Origin: Tolypothrix sp. PCC 7910 | GTDB lineage: Bacteria > Cyanobacteriota > Cyanobacteriia > Cyanobacteriales > Nostocaceae | NCBI RefSeq assembly: GCF_011769525.1 | Contig: NZ_CP050440.1 | Span: 497,501-561,500 of the forward strand | DNA: 64,000 nt | Direction: 5' to 3' | In this document: piece by piece, positions 44,089 through 52,395 of the stretch | How the letters are laid out: each line of letters starts with the position of its first letter | How positions within the stretch are numbered: the first letter of the stretch is position 1 | Notes under the pieces: generated by a model | What the model was told of the DNA's origin: nothing | The model's input: only the letters and a program-made list of their open reading frames with translations | The model's database searches: none | Position numbers and translations under genes: made by a program

Positions 44089-44206
44089 TTTCTAGAATTA
44101 ACAACCTGGTTTGCTGACAATTCAATGTTTCATCAACACCAGGTTCTCTCTTCTACTTCACATTCTTAAACACACATTAACTCATTAAATTGCAAGGAAT
44201 AAAGTC

Positions 44207-44464
44207 ATGTCTAACGAAATCAAAAACATCGCTGCTGTTGAACTTTCTGAAGATGAACTAGATAACGTTGCTGGTGGTTTTGGTGGAATTGTTCTTGGTG
44301 GTGGTCAAACTCTCTCATTAGGTACTGACAGCACTTTTCAACAAAAAAATCTGGCAGTTGGTCAACAAACATTTGCAGGCCCTGGTGGTGCTGGTACCAC
44401 AACCTTAGTTAACGCTCAAGAAATCTTCAGCAACGCTGGTCAAGGGCTGTTTGTTGGTAACTAA
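44207..44464 (+). CDS. Double-glycine peptide precursor 3
   Basis: 85 residues. Protein identical to copy 4; the DNA differs by a few synonymous changes. The start lies exactly 376 bp after that of copy 2, and the intergenic DNA is also almost the same, so whole 376-bp units have been duplicated. Confidence 0.82.
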   Translation: MSNEIKNIAAVELSEDELDNVAGGFGGIVLGGGQTLSLGTDSTFQQKNLAVGQQTFAGPGGAGTTTLVNAQEIFSNAGQGLFVGN

Positions 44465-44582
44465 TTCCTAGAATTAACAACCTGGTTTGCTCACAATTTA
44501 ACATTTTATGAAAACCAGGTTATCTCTTCTACTTCACATTCTTAAACACACATTAACTCATTAAATTGCAAGGAATAAAGTC

Positions 44583-44840
44583 ATGTCTAACGAAATCAAA
44601 AATATCGCTGCTGTTGAACTTTCTGAAGATGAACTAGATAACGTTGCTGGTGGTTTTGGTGGAATTGTTCTTGGTGGCGGTCAAACTCTCTCATTAGGTA
44701 CTGACAGCACTTTCCAACAAAAAAATCTGGCAGTTGGTCAACAAACATTTGCAGGCCCTGGTGGTGCTGGTACCACAACCTTAGTTAACGCCCAAGAAAT
44801 TTTCAGCAACGCTGGTCAAGGGCTGTTTGTTGGTAACTAA
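44583..44840 (+). CDS. Double-glycine peptide precursor 4
   Basis: 85 residues, the same protein as copy 3, at the same 376-bp spacing. The following hairpin (44855-44896) is the only one in the array with a good U run (ACCAGGTTTTTTC), so transcripts may end here before the two divergent copies. Confidence 0.82.
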   Translation: MSNEIKNIAAVELSEDELDNVAGGFGGIVLGGGQTLSLGTDSTFQQKNLAVGQQTFAGPGGAGTTTLVNAQEIFSNAGQGLFVGN

Positions 44841-44958
44841 TTTCTAGAATTAACAACCTGGTGTAATCACACGTCAATATTTCATTAACACCAGGTTTTT
44901 TCTTCCACATTATATTTTAATTCACACACAAAATCATTACATCATCAGGAGTGCAATT

Positions 44959-45198
44959 ATGTCACCAGAAATCGCAAACATCGCTGCTATTGAACTTTCT
45001 GAAGCTGAATTAGATAACGTTGCTGGTGGATTAAAAGCAATTAATCAGCCAGAACCAACTTACCATATTCAGCCATATCCTTACTTTGGTTCACATCCAA
45101 CAATTCCTCAACAAATATTTCCTTGTTTTGGCAGCAATCATATTATTGATAGTGGTTTCCATGAGATTCCGACTCAGAAACTATTAGTTGATGGCTAA
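44959..45198 (+). CDS. Double-glycine peptide precursor 5, divergent core
   Basis: 79 residues. The leader is conserved (MSPEIANIAAIELSEAELDN then VAGG), but the core is unrelated to copies 1-4: LKAINQPEPTYHIQPYPYFG, then SHPTIPQQIFPCFGSNHIID. It is rich in Pro, aromatic residues and His, with a single Cys. AGGAG lies before the start. The leader is held while the core is replaced, the usual pattern of ribosomally made peptide families. Confidence 0.78.
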   Translation: MSPEIANIAAIELSEAELDNVAGGLKAINQPEPTYHIQPYPYFGSHPTIPQQIFPCFGSNHIIDSGFHEIPTQKLLVDG

Positions 45199-45311
45199 TT
45201 CTGAAAATTAGCACCCTGGTCGGTCACAACTAGATATCTCATCAACACCAGGTTCTTGCTTCTACTTTAGATTTTAAATTACAGATTAACTCATTAAATT
45301 ATCAGGAGAAA

Positions 45312-45560
45312 ATGATGTCCGAACAAATCAAGAATATTGTTACCATTGAACTGTCTGAAACTGAATTAGATAACGTTGCTGGTGGAATAGCAACAGCTAG
45401 TACTGAAGAAAAAATTTATGATAGCAATCCCGATCCTGGCTTTATAGCAAATCCAACAAATCCTCAACCAACATTTCCTAGTTTTCCTAGCTTCCCTAGT
45501 TTTCCTTCAATTACTCTAGAGATACCATCAATATCTTTCCCGGGAAATGTTAATTATTGA
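45312..45560 (+). CDS. Double-glycine peptide precursor 6, Phe-Pro-Ser repeat core
   Basis: 82 residues (81 if the second ATG is used). Leader MSEQIKNIVTIELSETELDN then VAGG; core IATASTEEKIYDSNPDPGFI, later PTFPSFPSFPSFPSITLEIP with four FPS units. No Cys. CAGGAG lies before the start. The last member of the array, followed by a strong terminator at 45684. Confidence 0.78.
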   Translation: MMSEQIKNIVTIELSETELDNVAGGIATASTEEKIYDSNPDPGFIANPTNPQPTFPSFPSFPSFPSITLEIPSISFPGNVNY

Positions 45561-45683
45561 TGCTACCAATATATATCAACTTCTATGTAAAAGAAGTTCA
45601 TCTTAAATCAGGTTAAACGCTGAACATAGGTAACTCAATTACTCTCTAATCACTGATTGATTCTGTATCCTCTCCACACAAAC

Positions 45684-45724
45684 CTACCTCTTGTTGTGAT
45701 TAACAAAACAGAGGTAGTTTTTTT
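45684..45724 (+). terminator. Intrinsic terminator ending the peptide array
   Basis: CTACCTCT (45684-45691) pairs with AGAGGTAG (45710-45717), extended by TGTT/AACA inside, and is followed by TTTTTTTA. The remaining bases to 45977 contain a HIP1 site and a small dispersed repeat (GCGTAGGCATAGCCCGTCG, about 45740) but no gene. Confidence 0.85.
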
Positions 45725-45977
45725 ATGTGATAAAACTAATGCGTAGGCATAGCCCGTCGTAGACATCGCACTTGTCGGTTTTGCGTTCATGTATACTCAG
45801 CAGGCGATCGCATTGATTTATTGAATTCTCGTTACAATTCTGGGAAAAAGGCTAAATATTTAGTAAATGCACCCTTGACACTCCTTTGCACTGGTTAAAT
45901 CTACCTTGACTTTTGTCAACAAATAGTATCCAGACATACAATTTGGTCTAAAAAGTCAAGTTTTTTCTTTTACAACA

Positions 45978-47018
45978 TCAAAATGCTACAAGTTGCGATT
46001 CGATCTCCGCAGCTTGCAAATTACGACCGATAAAAACTAAGCGGGTTTGCTTAGCCTCTTCTGGTAGCCAAGGGCGATCGTAAAATTTATCAAATCGGTT
46101 CCCTACTCCTTGCATAACTAAGCGCATGGGTTTGTTCGGCACAACCACAAAACCTTTAATGCGATAAATTTCTTGCTGGTTTGCTAGTTGTTCTAGCTGT
46201 TTTTGCAGTTTTTCGGGGTCAAAGGCCTGGTCTAAAATCACGTGAGTTGAGGTAATATCATCATCGTGATCGTGGTCTTCTTCGGTGTCGTGATGGCTGG
46301 GACGGCTATCTAGGTTATCTTCAACAGCAGCTTGGTATCCCAGTAAAATAGATGGGTCGAGTTGAGAGCGATCGCTTTCGACAATCTTCACTACTCTGGG
46401 TAACTCTTGTCTGACTAACTCCTCAACCCTAGCTTTTGTCTCAGCATCCACTAAGTCAGTTTTAGTCAAAACTACCAAGTCTGCACAAGCTAGCTGGTCT
46501 TCAAACAGTTCTTGCAAGGGAGTCTCATGTTCTAGACTATCATCTGCCTGGCGTTGAGCTGCGATCGCCTCTGGATCGCTGGCAAATGTCCCCGCTGCTA
46601 CCGCCGCACAATCCACGACGGTAATCACTGCATCCACCGTTGCACCAGTACGAATTTCCTGCCAGCGAAAAGCCTTAATTAGCGGTTTTGGTAAAGCTAA
46701 ACCAGAAGTTTCTATGACGATACAATCAATGCTATCCCGGCGCTTTAATAACTCCTGCATTGTGGGATAAAACTCTTCCTGCACGGTGCAGCATAAGCAA
46801 CCGTTCGTCAATTCAAAGATATTACTCCCGCCATCTTCATCTTCGGGACAAACTTGGCAAGATTTCAACAATTCGCCATCAATACCCAGTTCGCCAAATT
46901 CGTTGACTAACACCGCAATTCTGCGTCCTTGGTTGTTTTGTAGCAGGTGGCGAATCAGGCTGGTTTTGCCACTACCTAAGAAGCCTGTGATTACTGTGAC
47001 AGGAATTTTTGTAGCCAT
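45978..47018 (-). CDS. cobW: CobW-type GTPase (COG0523)
   Basis: 346 residues. Walker A GFLGSGKTSLIRHLL (residues 12-26), the metal-binding CxCC motif in TNGCLCCTV, GTPase motifs IETSGLALP and LTKTD, a His/Asp-rich loop (HHDTEEDHDHDDD), and a CobW C-terminal domain with RLVMQGVGNRFDKFYDRPWL. The CPEDEDGG...ELTNG region and the RPW motif favour true CobW (cobalt delivery in cobalamin synthesis) over zinc-related paralogues. No B12 riboswitch was recognised upstream, where only heptamer repeats are found. Confidence 0.85.
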   Translation of the reverse strand: MATKIPVTVITGFLGSGKTSLIRHLLQNNQGRRIAVLVNEFGELGIDGELLKSCQVCPEDEDGGSNIFELTNGCLCCTVQEEFYPTMQELLKRRDSIDCIVIETSGLALPKPLIKAFRWQEIRTGATVDAVITVVDCAAVAAGTFASDPEAIAAQRQADDSLEHETPLQELFEDQLACADLVVLTKTDLVDAETKARVEELVRQELPRVVKIVESDRSQLDPSILLGYQAAVEDNLDSRPSHHDTEEDHDHDDDITSTHVILDQAFDPEKLQKQLEQLANQQEIYRIKGFVVVPNKPMRLVMQGVGNRFDKFYDRPWLPEEAKQTRLVFIGRNLQAAEIESQLVAF

Positions 47019-47084
47019 TGTTTAATTAGAATGTTGCCCATTTGCATTTTCCCTGATTGTGGGGGAATGGGGAATGGGTATTGG

Positions 47085-47165
47085 GGACTGGGGACTAGGG
47101 ATTGGGGACTGGGGACTAGGGATTGGGGATTGGGGACTGGGGACTAGGGATTGGGGATTGGGGAA
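47085..47165. repeat. G-rich tandem repeat (GGGGACT/GGGGATT)
   Basis: About a dozen units of the types GGGGACT and GGGGATT/GGGATT alternate over 80 bp. They translate to repetitive WGLGIGD-like frames that are not genes. Confidence 0.85.
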
Positions 47166-47182
47166 AAATTTCTATTACCAAT

Positions 47183-47287
47183 TACCAATTACCCATTACC
47201 CATTACCCATTACCCATTACCCATTACCCATTACCCATTACCCATTACCCATTACCCATTACCCATTACCCATTACCCATTACCCAA
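47183..47287. repeat. Heptamer array (CCCATTA), about 14 copies
   Basis: An almost perfect tandem run of CCCATTA, the STRR type described for heterocyst-forming cyanobacteria. It lies between cobW (upstream side) and heme oxygenase (downstream side). Confidence 0.95.
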
Positions 47288-47452
47288 TAACAAATGACAA
47301 GAGGGGCAACTTCTCTGCGATCGCCTAATTTTAATCAGGTGACCCCAGGGAAATTGCCCCTAAAGGTTAGGAAGATTTAATTTTTATACCAATTCTCCAA
47401 AATTCAGCAACGGATTCAAACTCAGAAACTTTGAGAAAATTTAGTTTTCTTT

Positions 47453-47490
47453 ATTTTGAATTTTGAATTTTGAATTTTGAATTTTGAATT
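47453..47490. repeat. Heptamer array (TTTTGAA)
   Basis: Five tandem copies of TTTTGAA just after the heme oxygenase stop codon. Confidence 0.9.
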
Positions 47491-47494
47491 GGTA

Positions 47495-48211
47495 TTACTC
47501 GGCAGTAGCAAGTTCAGTGCTGCCACGTGCACGCTTGCGAGTGAGGGTGTTGTACAACATGATGCCGATGGCTTTGATTAAATTGCCTTCTAGTTCATTG
47601 AACATTTTCATATTCATGCCAAAAGCAGCGTTAGCTTCATCCACAATGCGATCGGCTGTAGCTTCATCAATAGGCATCTCATCCAAAGCTTGGCGATATT
47701 TAGCTTTGAATCCCTTTTCATCGGTAATATCTGCAAATTCGTAGAAGGCGGTACCTTGGCCATCATTCAGATTCATGGCTGTTTGGGCAATACCTTTGAG
47801 AATTTGACCGCCAGATAAGTCGCCCAAGTAACGGGTATAAGAATGGGCAATTAACAACTCTGGTGCGGTTGCAGATACTTCGCGGATGCGCTGTACATAC
47901 GCTTCTCCTGCTGAAGATAGTTGTACTTGCTCGCGCCAATTACTACCGTAGTAAAAACTTAAGTCTTGTTCTAAGGTATGCTTGCGGTTGAGTTCGGTAA
48001 AATAAATTTTGCTAACAATCGGGTGGTCGCGATGTTTTTCCATCTCTTCTTCCATCGCTGAGTAGACGAAGTAGAAATTACCAACTAGCTTGCGATACGA
48101 GCTTTTTTCTACCACCCCTTTTAAAAAGCACTTGACAAAACCTACGTTTTCTGCCATCGTATGGGCTTTTTTAGTGCCTACACGCAATTTGCTTGCTAAA
48201 TTGCTACTCAT
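47495..48211 (-). CDS. ho1: Heme oxygenase
   Basis: 238 residues converting heme to biliverdin IX-alpha, the precursor of phycobilins and of the phytochrome chromophore. The proximal heme ligand is His17 in KKAHTMAENVGF; the distal helix YLGDLSGGQILKG has the flexible Gly pair. The length and the C-terminal EGNLIKAIGIMLYNTLTRKR are usual for cyanobacterial HO1. The ferredoxin-binding basic surface is plausible but not assessable here. Single gene. Confidence 0.96.
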   Translation of the reverse strand: MSSNLASKLRVGTKKAHTMAENVGFVKCFLKGVVEKSSYRKLVGNFYFVYSAMEEEMEKHRDHPIVSKIYFTELNRKHTLEQDLSFYYGSNWREQVQLSSAGEAYVQRIREVSATAPELLIAHSYTRYLGDLSGGQILKGIAQTAMNLNDGQGTAFYEFADITDEKGFKAKYRQALDEMPIDEATADRIVDEANAAFGMNMKMFNELEGNLIKAIGIMLYNTLTRKRARGSTELATAE

Positions 48212-48898
48212 GCTAAATTTCTCTACTTTAAAAGGTCAACTACCGGAGGGTCGATTTATGACTGGCTAAAAAAGGCCATTAAAACGTTACATTAGAACCA
48301 TTTGATGAGAATTTATATTAAAAATTCTTAAGCAACCAGAAGTTTTACTTTTTGCCTAGTTAACAGACTCAGCCTTAGTGAACTTTTGTTCTCACTTTTT
48401 AATGTAGAGCTTGCATTAGCTAATTTAGACTTTAATCAACTTTTTTCGGGTAAAAATAGTCTTATTACAGGATAAGCACTAACTAATAGCATTCTTTACC
48501 ATATCTTTACAGTATACATTAGTTTAACGTGTTAATACTTAGCGATAATAAGGAAGTTGATAGTCAAGCTGATTATCAATACTAGTGATGCTTGCAGACA
48601 CTAATTATCAATTTCAGGCAATGAATCGCTTAGGAAATCTTTATAATTAGCTATGAATATTCATAAGTATTTTTACTGAATAACAGTCTGTTTAAAATAA
48701 ATTGTCTCTCAAAGAAAGAATTATATAGTGGGGGCTATGGGTTGGGGACTGGGGATCAGGGAGAAAAGGGAGATTACCAATTACCAATTACCAATTACCC
48801 ATGCCCAATGCCCAATGCCCCATGCCCCATTCCCCAAAATTGTTTAACAAAGTGTAAAGTGTTATTCTCCTGTGTGAGTGTGTGGAGTATTTAAAATT
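48212..48898. other. Divergent intergenic region with heptamer repeats
   Basis: About 690 bases between heme oxygenase (minus) and glmM (plus). Mostly AT-rich with no recognised gene. 48770-48835 is an STRR tract (AATTACC, then CCCAATG and CCCCATG units). Confidence 0.6.
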
Positions 48899-50356
48899 AT
48901 GGTTTCATCTATAACTCGTTCTCAAAGCGGCATTCAAAAAGGTTTGACTGCAGCAGATAATATTGAAAGCAATTCAGAGCGGAATTTAATAGTACTGCCC
49001 AAAAATCCTTTATTTGGTACAGATGGGATTCGTGGCAAAGTTGGAGACTTACTGAATGCGCCTTTAGCATTACAGGTAGGCTTTTGGGCGGGGACTGTGT
49101 TGCGTAGCCATGCTGCTAATCCAGGGCCAGTTATTCTGGGACAGGATTCTCGAAACTCCAGCGATATGTTGGCAATGGCTTTGAGTGCTGGGTTAACCGC
49201 AGCGGGTATAGAAGTTTGGCATTTGGGATTATGCCCTACTCCCTGCGTTGCTTATCTTACCAGCGTTAGTGATGCCATTGGTGGTGTAATGATTTCTGCC
49301 AGCCATAATCCCCCAGAAGATAATGGAATTAAAGTTTTTGGTGGGAATGGTGCAAAGTTACCCCTAGCATTGCAAGCCGAAATTGAGGCGGGACTGCGGG
49401 GTAATATGTCAGCGGTGGCGAATGTGAGTCATTGTGGACGGCATTATTCACGCCAAGAGTTAATTGGAGATTATAGCGAGGCTTTGAAACAACCCTTACA
49501 GAGTGAAGTAAATCTGCAAGGGATGAAGATAGTTTTAGATTTAGCATGGGGTGCAGCAGTTGGGTTAGCCCCAGCGGTATTTACAGAAATGGGGGCAGAG
49601 GTAATTTGCCTACATAATCAAGCAGATGGCGATCGCATTAACGTTAATTGTGGTTCTACACACCTAGAATTTTTGCAAGCTGCTGTTCAAGAACATAATG
49701 CTGATGTGGGCTTTGCTTTCGATGGTGATGCCGATCGCGTTTTGGCTGTAGATAGTAAAGGTAGACAAGTCAATGGCGATTACATTCTTTACCTTTGGGG
49801 TCGCCATCTACAGCAAAAGCAACAATTGCCAGAGAATTTGATTGTTTCTACTGTCATGGCCAATTTAGGCTTTGAGAAGGCTTGGCAACAAATTGGTGGT
49901 AAGTTAATTCGCACAGCAGTAGGCGATCAGTATGTACAAGCAGAAATGCTGCGTCATGGAGGAATGCTAGGCGGCGAACAATCTGGTCATATTTTGTGCC
50001 GTCATTATGGCATTACTGGTGATGGCTTATTAACAGCCTTGCATATAGCAGCCTTAATTAAAGAAGCTGGTGTTTCTCTGCACGAAATGGTAGACCAAAG
50101 CTTCCAAACCTACCCCCAACTGTTGCGGAATGTGCGAGTTCTAGATCGCGATCGCCGTTTAGCATGGAAAGATTGCGAACCTTTACAACAAGCGATCGCC
50201 CAAGCAGAAACAGCAATGGGTGATGCTGGTAGAATTTTAGTCCGTGTTTCTGGCACAGAACCAGTTATCAGGGTTATGGTGGAAGCGGCCAATGCGGAAC
50301 TAGCTAACCATTGGACAAATGAATTGGTATCACAAGTCCAGCAACATCTAGGATAA
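48899..50356 (+). CDS. glmM: Phosphoglucosamine mutase
   Basis: 485 residues from ATG 48899 (a GTG 21 bases upstream is less likely); GGAG lies about 12 bases before. It interconverts glucosamine 6- and 1-phosphate for UDP-GlcNAc synthesis. [12 protein letters not shown] (start of domain 1), [19 protein letters not shown] (phosphoserine loop), [14 protein letters not shown] (Mg site), [11 protein letters not shown] and [17 protein letters not shown] (phosphate-binding loop) are all present. The N-terminal 35 residues before LFGTDGIRG are longer than in E. coli. It lies 58 bp upstream of hpsL, which may be a functional link because hps genes make a polysaccharide from sugar nucleotides. Confidence 0.95.
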   Translation: MVSSITRSQSGIQKGLTAADNIESNSERNLIVLPKNPLFGTDGIRGKVGDLLNAPLALQVGFWAGTVLRSHAANPGPVILGQDSRNSSDMLAMALSAGLTAAGIEVWHLGLCPTPCVAYLTSVSDAIGGVMISASHNPPEDNGIKVFGGNGAKLPLALQAEIEAGLRGNMSAVANVSHCGRHYSRQELIGDYSEALKQPLQSEVNLQGMKIVLDLAWGAAVGLAPAVFTEMGAEVICLHNQADGDRINVNCGSTHLEFLQAAVQEHNADVGFAFDGDADRVLAVDSKGRQVNGDYILYLWGRHLQQKQQLPENLIVSTVMANLGFEKAWQQIGGKLIRTAVGDQYVQAEMLRHGGMLGGEQSGHILCRHYGITGDGLLTALHIAALIKEAGVSLHEMVDQSFQTYPQLLRNVRVLDRDRRLAWKDCEPLQQAIAQAETAMGDAGRILVRVSGTEPVIRVMVEAANAELANHWTNELVSQVQQHLG

Positions 50357-50414
50357 CCAGTGCTGAAGTGCTGAGTTACATAGACTCACAACTCAGCACT
50401 CAGAACTGAAACTC

Positions 50415-52052
50415 ATGGCGAAACCCAAGAAAAAATCCTCCAAATCAAAAAAGCAATCGCAATCAGAAACATCTCAGCTGAGTCTGAAAGAACAGTTAGC
50501 CCAAAAGCGCCAAGCTAACATAGCAAAAAAAGAATTCACTAGTTTACTAACCGCCGCCTCTTTTGGCGGTGTCTTCTTTGGCATACTGCTATTTTTTGTA
50601 GGTGGAATTAAGGTAGCAGTTCCTGGTGTTTTAGCAATTATTATTCTGGCTTTATCTTATAAATACCCTCGTCAAGCCCTGTTTGCCTTCATGATTTACG
50701 TCCCCTTTGGGGGTACTATCACTTACTACCTGGGCAACAGTCCTGTACTGCAATTGGCTAAAGACGCTTTCTATGTTCCAGCTTTAATTGGACTTTGGCA
50801 AAGTTGTCGTAAGCAAGGTTTACCCTTCATTATTCCCCAAGCGATCAAAACGCCCATGTTGATTTTATTGGGCTTTTGTTTATTAACTTTGGTTTTTGTG
50901 AATGGTGGACAACAGTTCAACCCGCCCTCTGTTGGGCCACTGCAAAAAGCACCAGAAGAATTTCCTATAGGGCTGGGAATTTTAGGATTAAAAGTATTTT
51001 TAGGTTATTTACCTCTAATTGCTTGTGCTTACTATTTAATTCGTAATAAAAAAGATTTTCTATTATTATCACGGTTACAAGTTGTCCTCACACTGATTTG
51101 TTGTGTATTAGGAGTTATTCAATATTTATTATTACTAACTGGTGTGTGTCAAGGTACTAGAGGTTTTGAAGGTGATTCTTTATTTAGAGCAACGTTAGAG
51201 GCTCGATGTTACTTTGGCGGTTCATTATTATATAGTCCAGAAGAAGGAGTTATTCGTTTACCTGGAACCTTTGTTGCCCCTTGGCAATGGGCATGGTTTT
51301 TAATTTCTAGTACCTTTTTTACCTTTGCTACTGGCTTTACAGATCCTTCTATATTTTGGCGATTAATTGGGTTAGGTTCCTTAGCATCAGTCTTTATTAA
51401 TGCGGTGATTTCTGGACAAAGAATTGCCTTAGCTTTAGTACCAACTTGTTTTGTGGCTTTGCTATTTTTAACTGGTCAGATTGCCAACCTAAAACGTTTT
51501 ATCCCCATTGGTATAGGACTGGCTATAATTTTGGGGATTGCAATGGTGACTAATCCTACTGTAGTTCAAGAAAGAACCGAGAGTTTTACTAGTCGTTGGG
51601 AAGCTTCACCACCCCAAGATTTTATTATTCAGCAATTTGGAGACAACTTGAAAAATGTTGGGCCTTTAGGAAATGGCTTAGGAAGGGCTACTAATTCGGC
51701 TCGTTCAATGGGTTCTACCAAACTTATAGAAACTTACTACCCTAAAGTAATGTATGAAGTAGGAATTGTTGGAGTATTAGGATTTTTAGGTTTAGTTACC
51801 GCCCTGACAACATCAGCCTTCAAAACATATCGTTCTATCAAAAATCGGAATTTACGCAGTCATGCTGCTGCTTTGTGGGTATTTGTCTTATTTATTAGCT
51901 ACAACACTTACTATTATCCTTTAGATGTCGATCCGGTTGCTGTTTATTACTGGTTTTATGCCGGAGTTCTATTTAAATTACCACTAATAGATAAACAAGA
52001 AAAAGAAAGTAGTGAGGCGCAACAGACAGTAAAGAAAAAACGTCCTCTATAA
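50415..52052 (+). CDS. hpsL: Hormogonium polysaccharide protein HpsL (O-antigen-ligase/Wzy-like)
   Basis: 545 residues. A Lys/Ser-rich cytoplasmic start (MAKPKKKSSKSKKQSQSETS) is followed by about 11 membrane helices and a large loop (about 265-300) with YFGGSLLYSPEEGVIRLPGT. GPLGNGLGRATNSARSMGST, then ETYYPKVMYEVGIVGVLGFL, resembles the conserved region of O-antigen polymerases/ligases. It would join polysaccharide units at the membrane. The gene order with four following glycosyltransferases matches the hpsL-P group I recall from Nostoc punctiforme; naming is from memory of that order. Confidence 0.8.
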   Translation: MAKPKKKSSKSKKQSQSETSQLSLKEQLAQKRQANIAKKEFTSLLTAASFGGVFFGILLFFVGGIKVAVPGVLAIIILALSYKYPRQALFAFMIYVPFGGTITYYLGNSPVLQLAKDAFYVPALIGLWQSCRKQGLPFIIPQAIKTPMLILLGFCLLTLVFVNGGQQFNPPSVGPLQKAPEEFPIGLGILGLKVFLGYLPLIACAYYLIRNKKDFLLLSRLQVVLTLICCVLGVIQYLLLLTGVCQGTRGFEGDSLFRATLEARCYFGGSLLYSPEEGVIRLPGTFVAPWQWAWFLISSTFFTFATGFTDPSIFWRLIGLGSLASVFINAVISGQRIALALVPTCFVALLFLTGQIANLKRFIPIGIGLAIILGIAMVTNPTVVQERTESFTSRWEASPPQDFIIQQFGDNLKNVGPLGNGLGRATNSARSMGSTKLIETYYPKVMYEVGIVGVLGFLGLVTALTTSAFKTYRSIKNRNLRSHAAALWVFVLFISYNTYYYPLDVDPVAVYYWFYAGVLFKLPLIDKQEKESSEAQQTVKKKRPL

Positions 52053-52149
52053 TTGCTAAATTAATGTCAAGGTAGAATTTACTGAGTGGTCTATCCTATT
52101 AATTTTGTTCGGTGAGTTAACTTTCCTATTTCTCTTCTTTTCCTTCTTT

Positions 52150-52240
52150 GTGTACTACCCTTCTCCTGACGGAGACGCTACGCGCTAAGCGAAGCTATGC
52201 CGTAGGCTTTACGGGAAAGGCTTCGCCGAACGTGTACTTT
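52150..52240. repeat. Cluster of small dispersed repeats
   Basis: Words such as GGAGACGCTACGCGCTAAGC, GAAGCTATGCCGTAGGC and GGCTTCGCCGAACG follow each other. They are of the GC-rich 20-27-bp type known as small dispersed repeats in Nostoc. They fill the 340-bp gap between hpsL and the next gene. Confidence 0.65.
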
Positions 52241-52395
52241 GCGGTTCGTTCCTAAACATCCTCAGAATCAACGCGACGAACCACTGGAATACTCCCGTAA
52301 ACTCCCTGATGGCAGATACCTAGCTGTAGACTAGGCTAGATTCAGTTTGACTAATAATTCGTAATTACTAATACGTAATTTTTAATATATAAAAA

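Larger units (their letters stand above)
43727..45254 (+). repeat. Hairpin ACCTGGT...ACCAGGT after each of the first five peptide genes
   Basis: Arms lie at 43727-43734/43762-43769, 44103-44110/44138-44145, 44479-44487/44513-44521, 44855-44862/44889-44896 and 45213-45220/45247-45254. Loops are 26-27 bases and differ slightly between copies while the arms are kept, including compensating context. Only the fourth has a clear U run; the others are followed by CTCTCTTCTACTT or similar. They may act as weak terminators, RNA processing sites or mRNA stabilisers. Confidence 0.8.

Noticed and set aside
47019-47182. Cobalamin riboswitch upstream of cobW
   Set aside because: No B12-box-like sequence; the region is repeat DNA.
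47059-47328. An 89-codon open frame with WGLGIGD-type repeats
   Set aside because: It is only the translation of the heptamer arrays; no ribosome site and no non-repetitive protein sequence.
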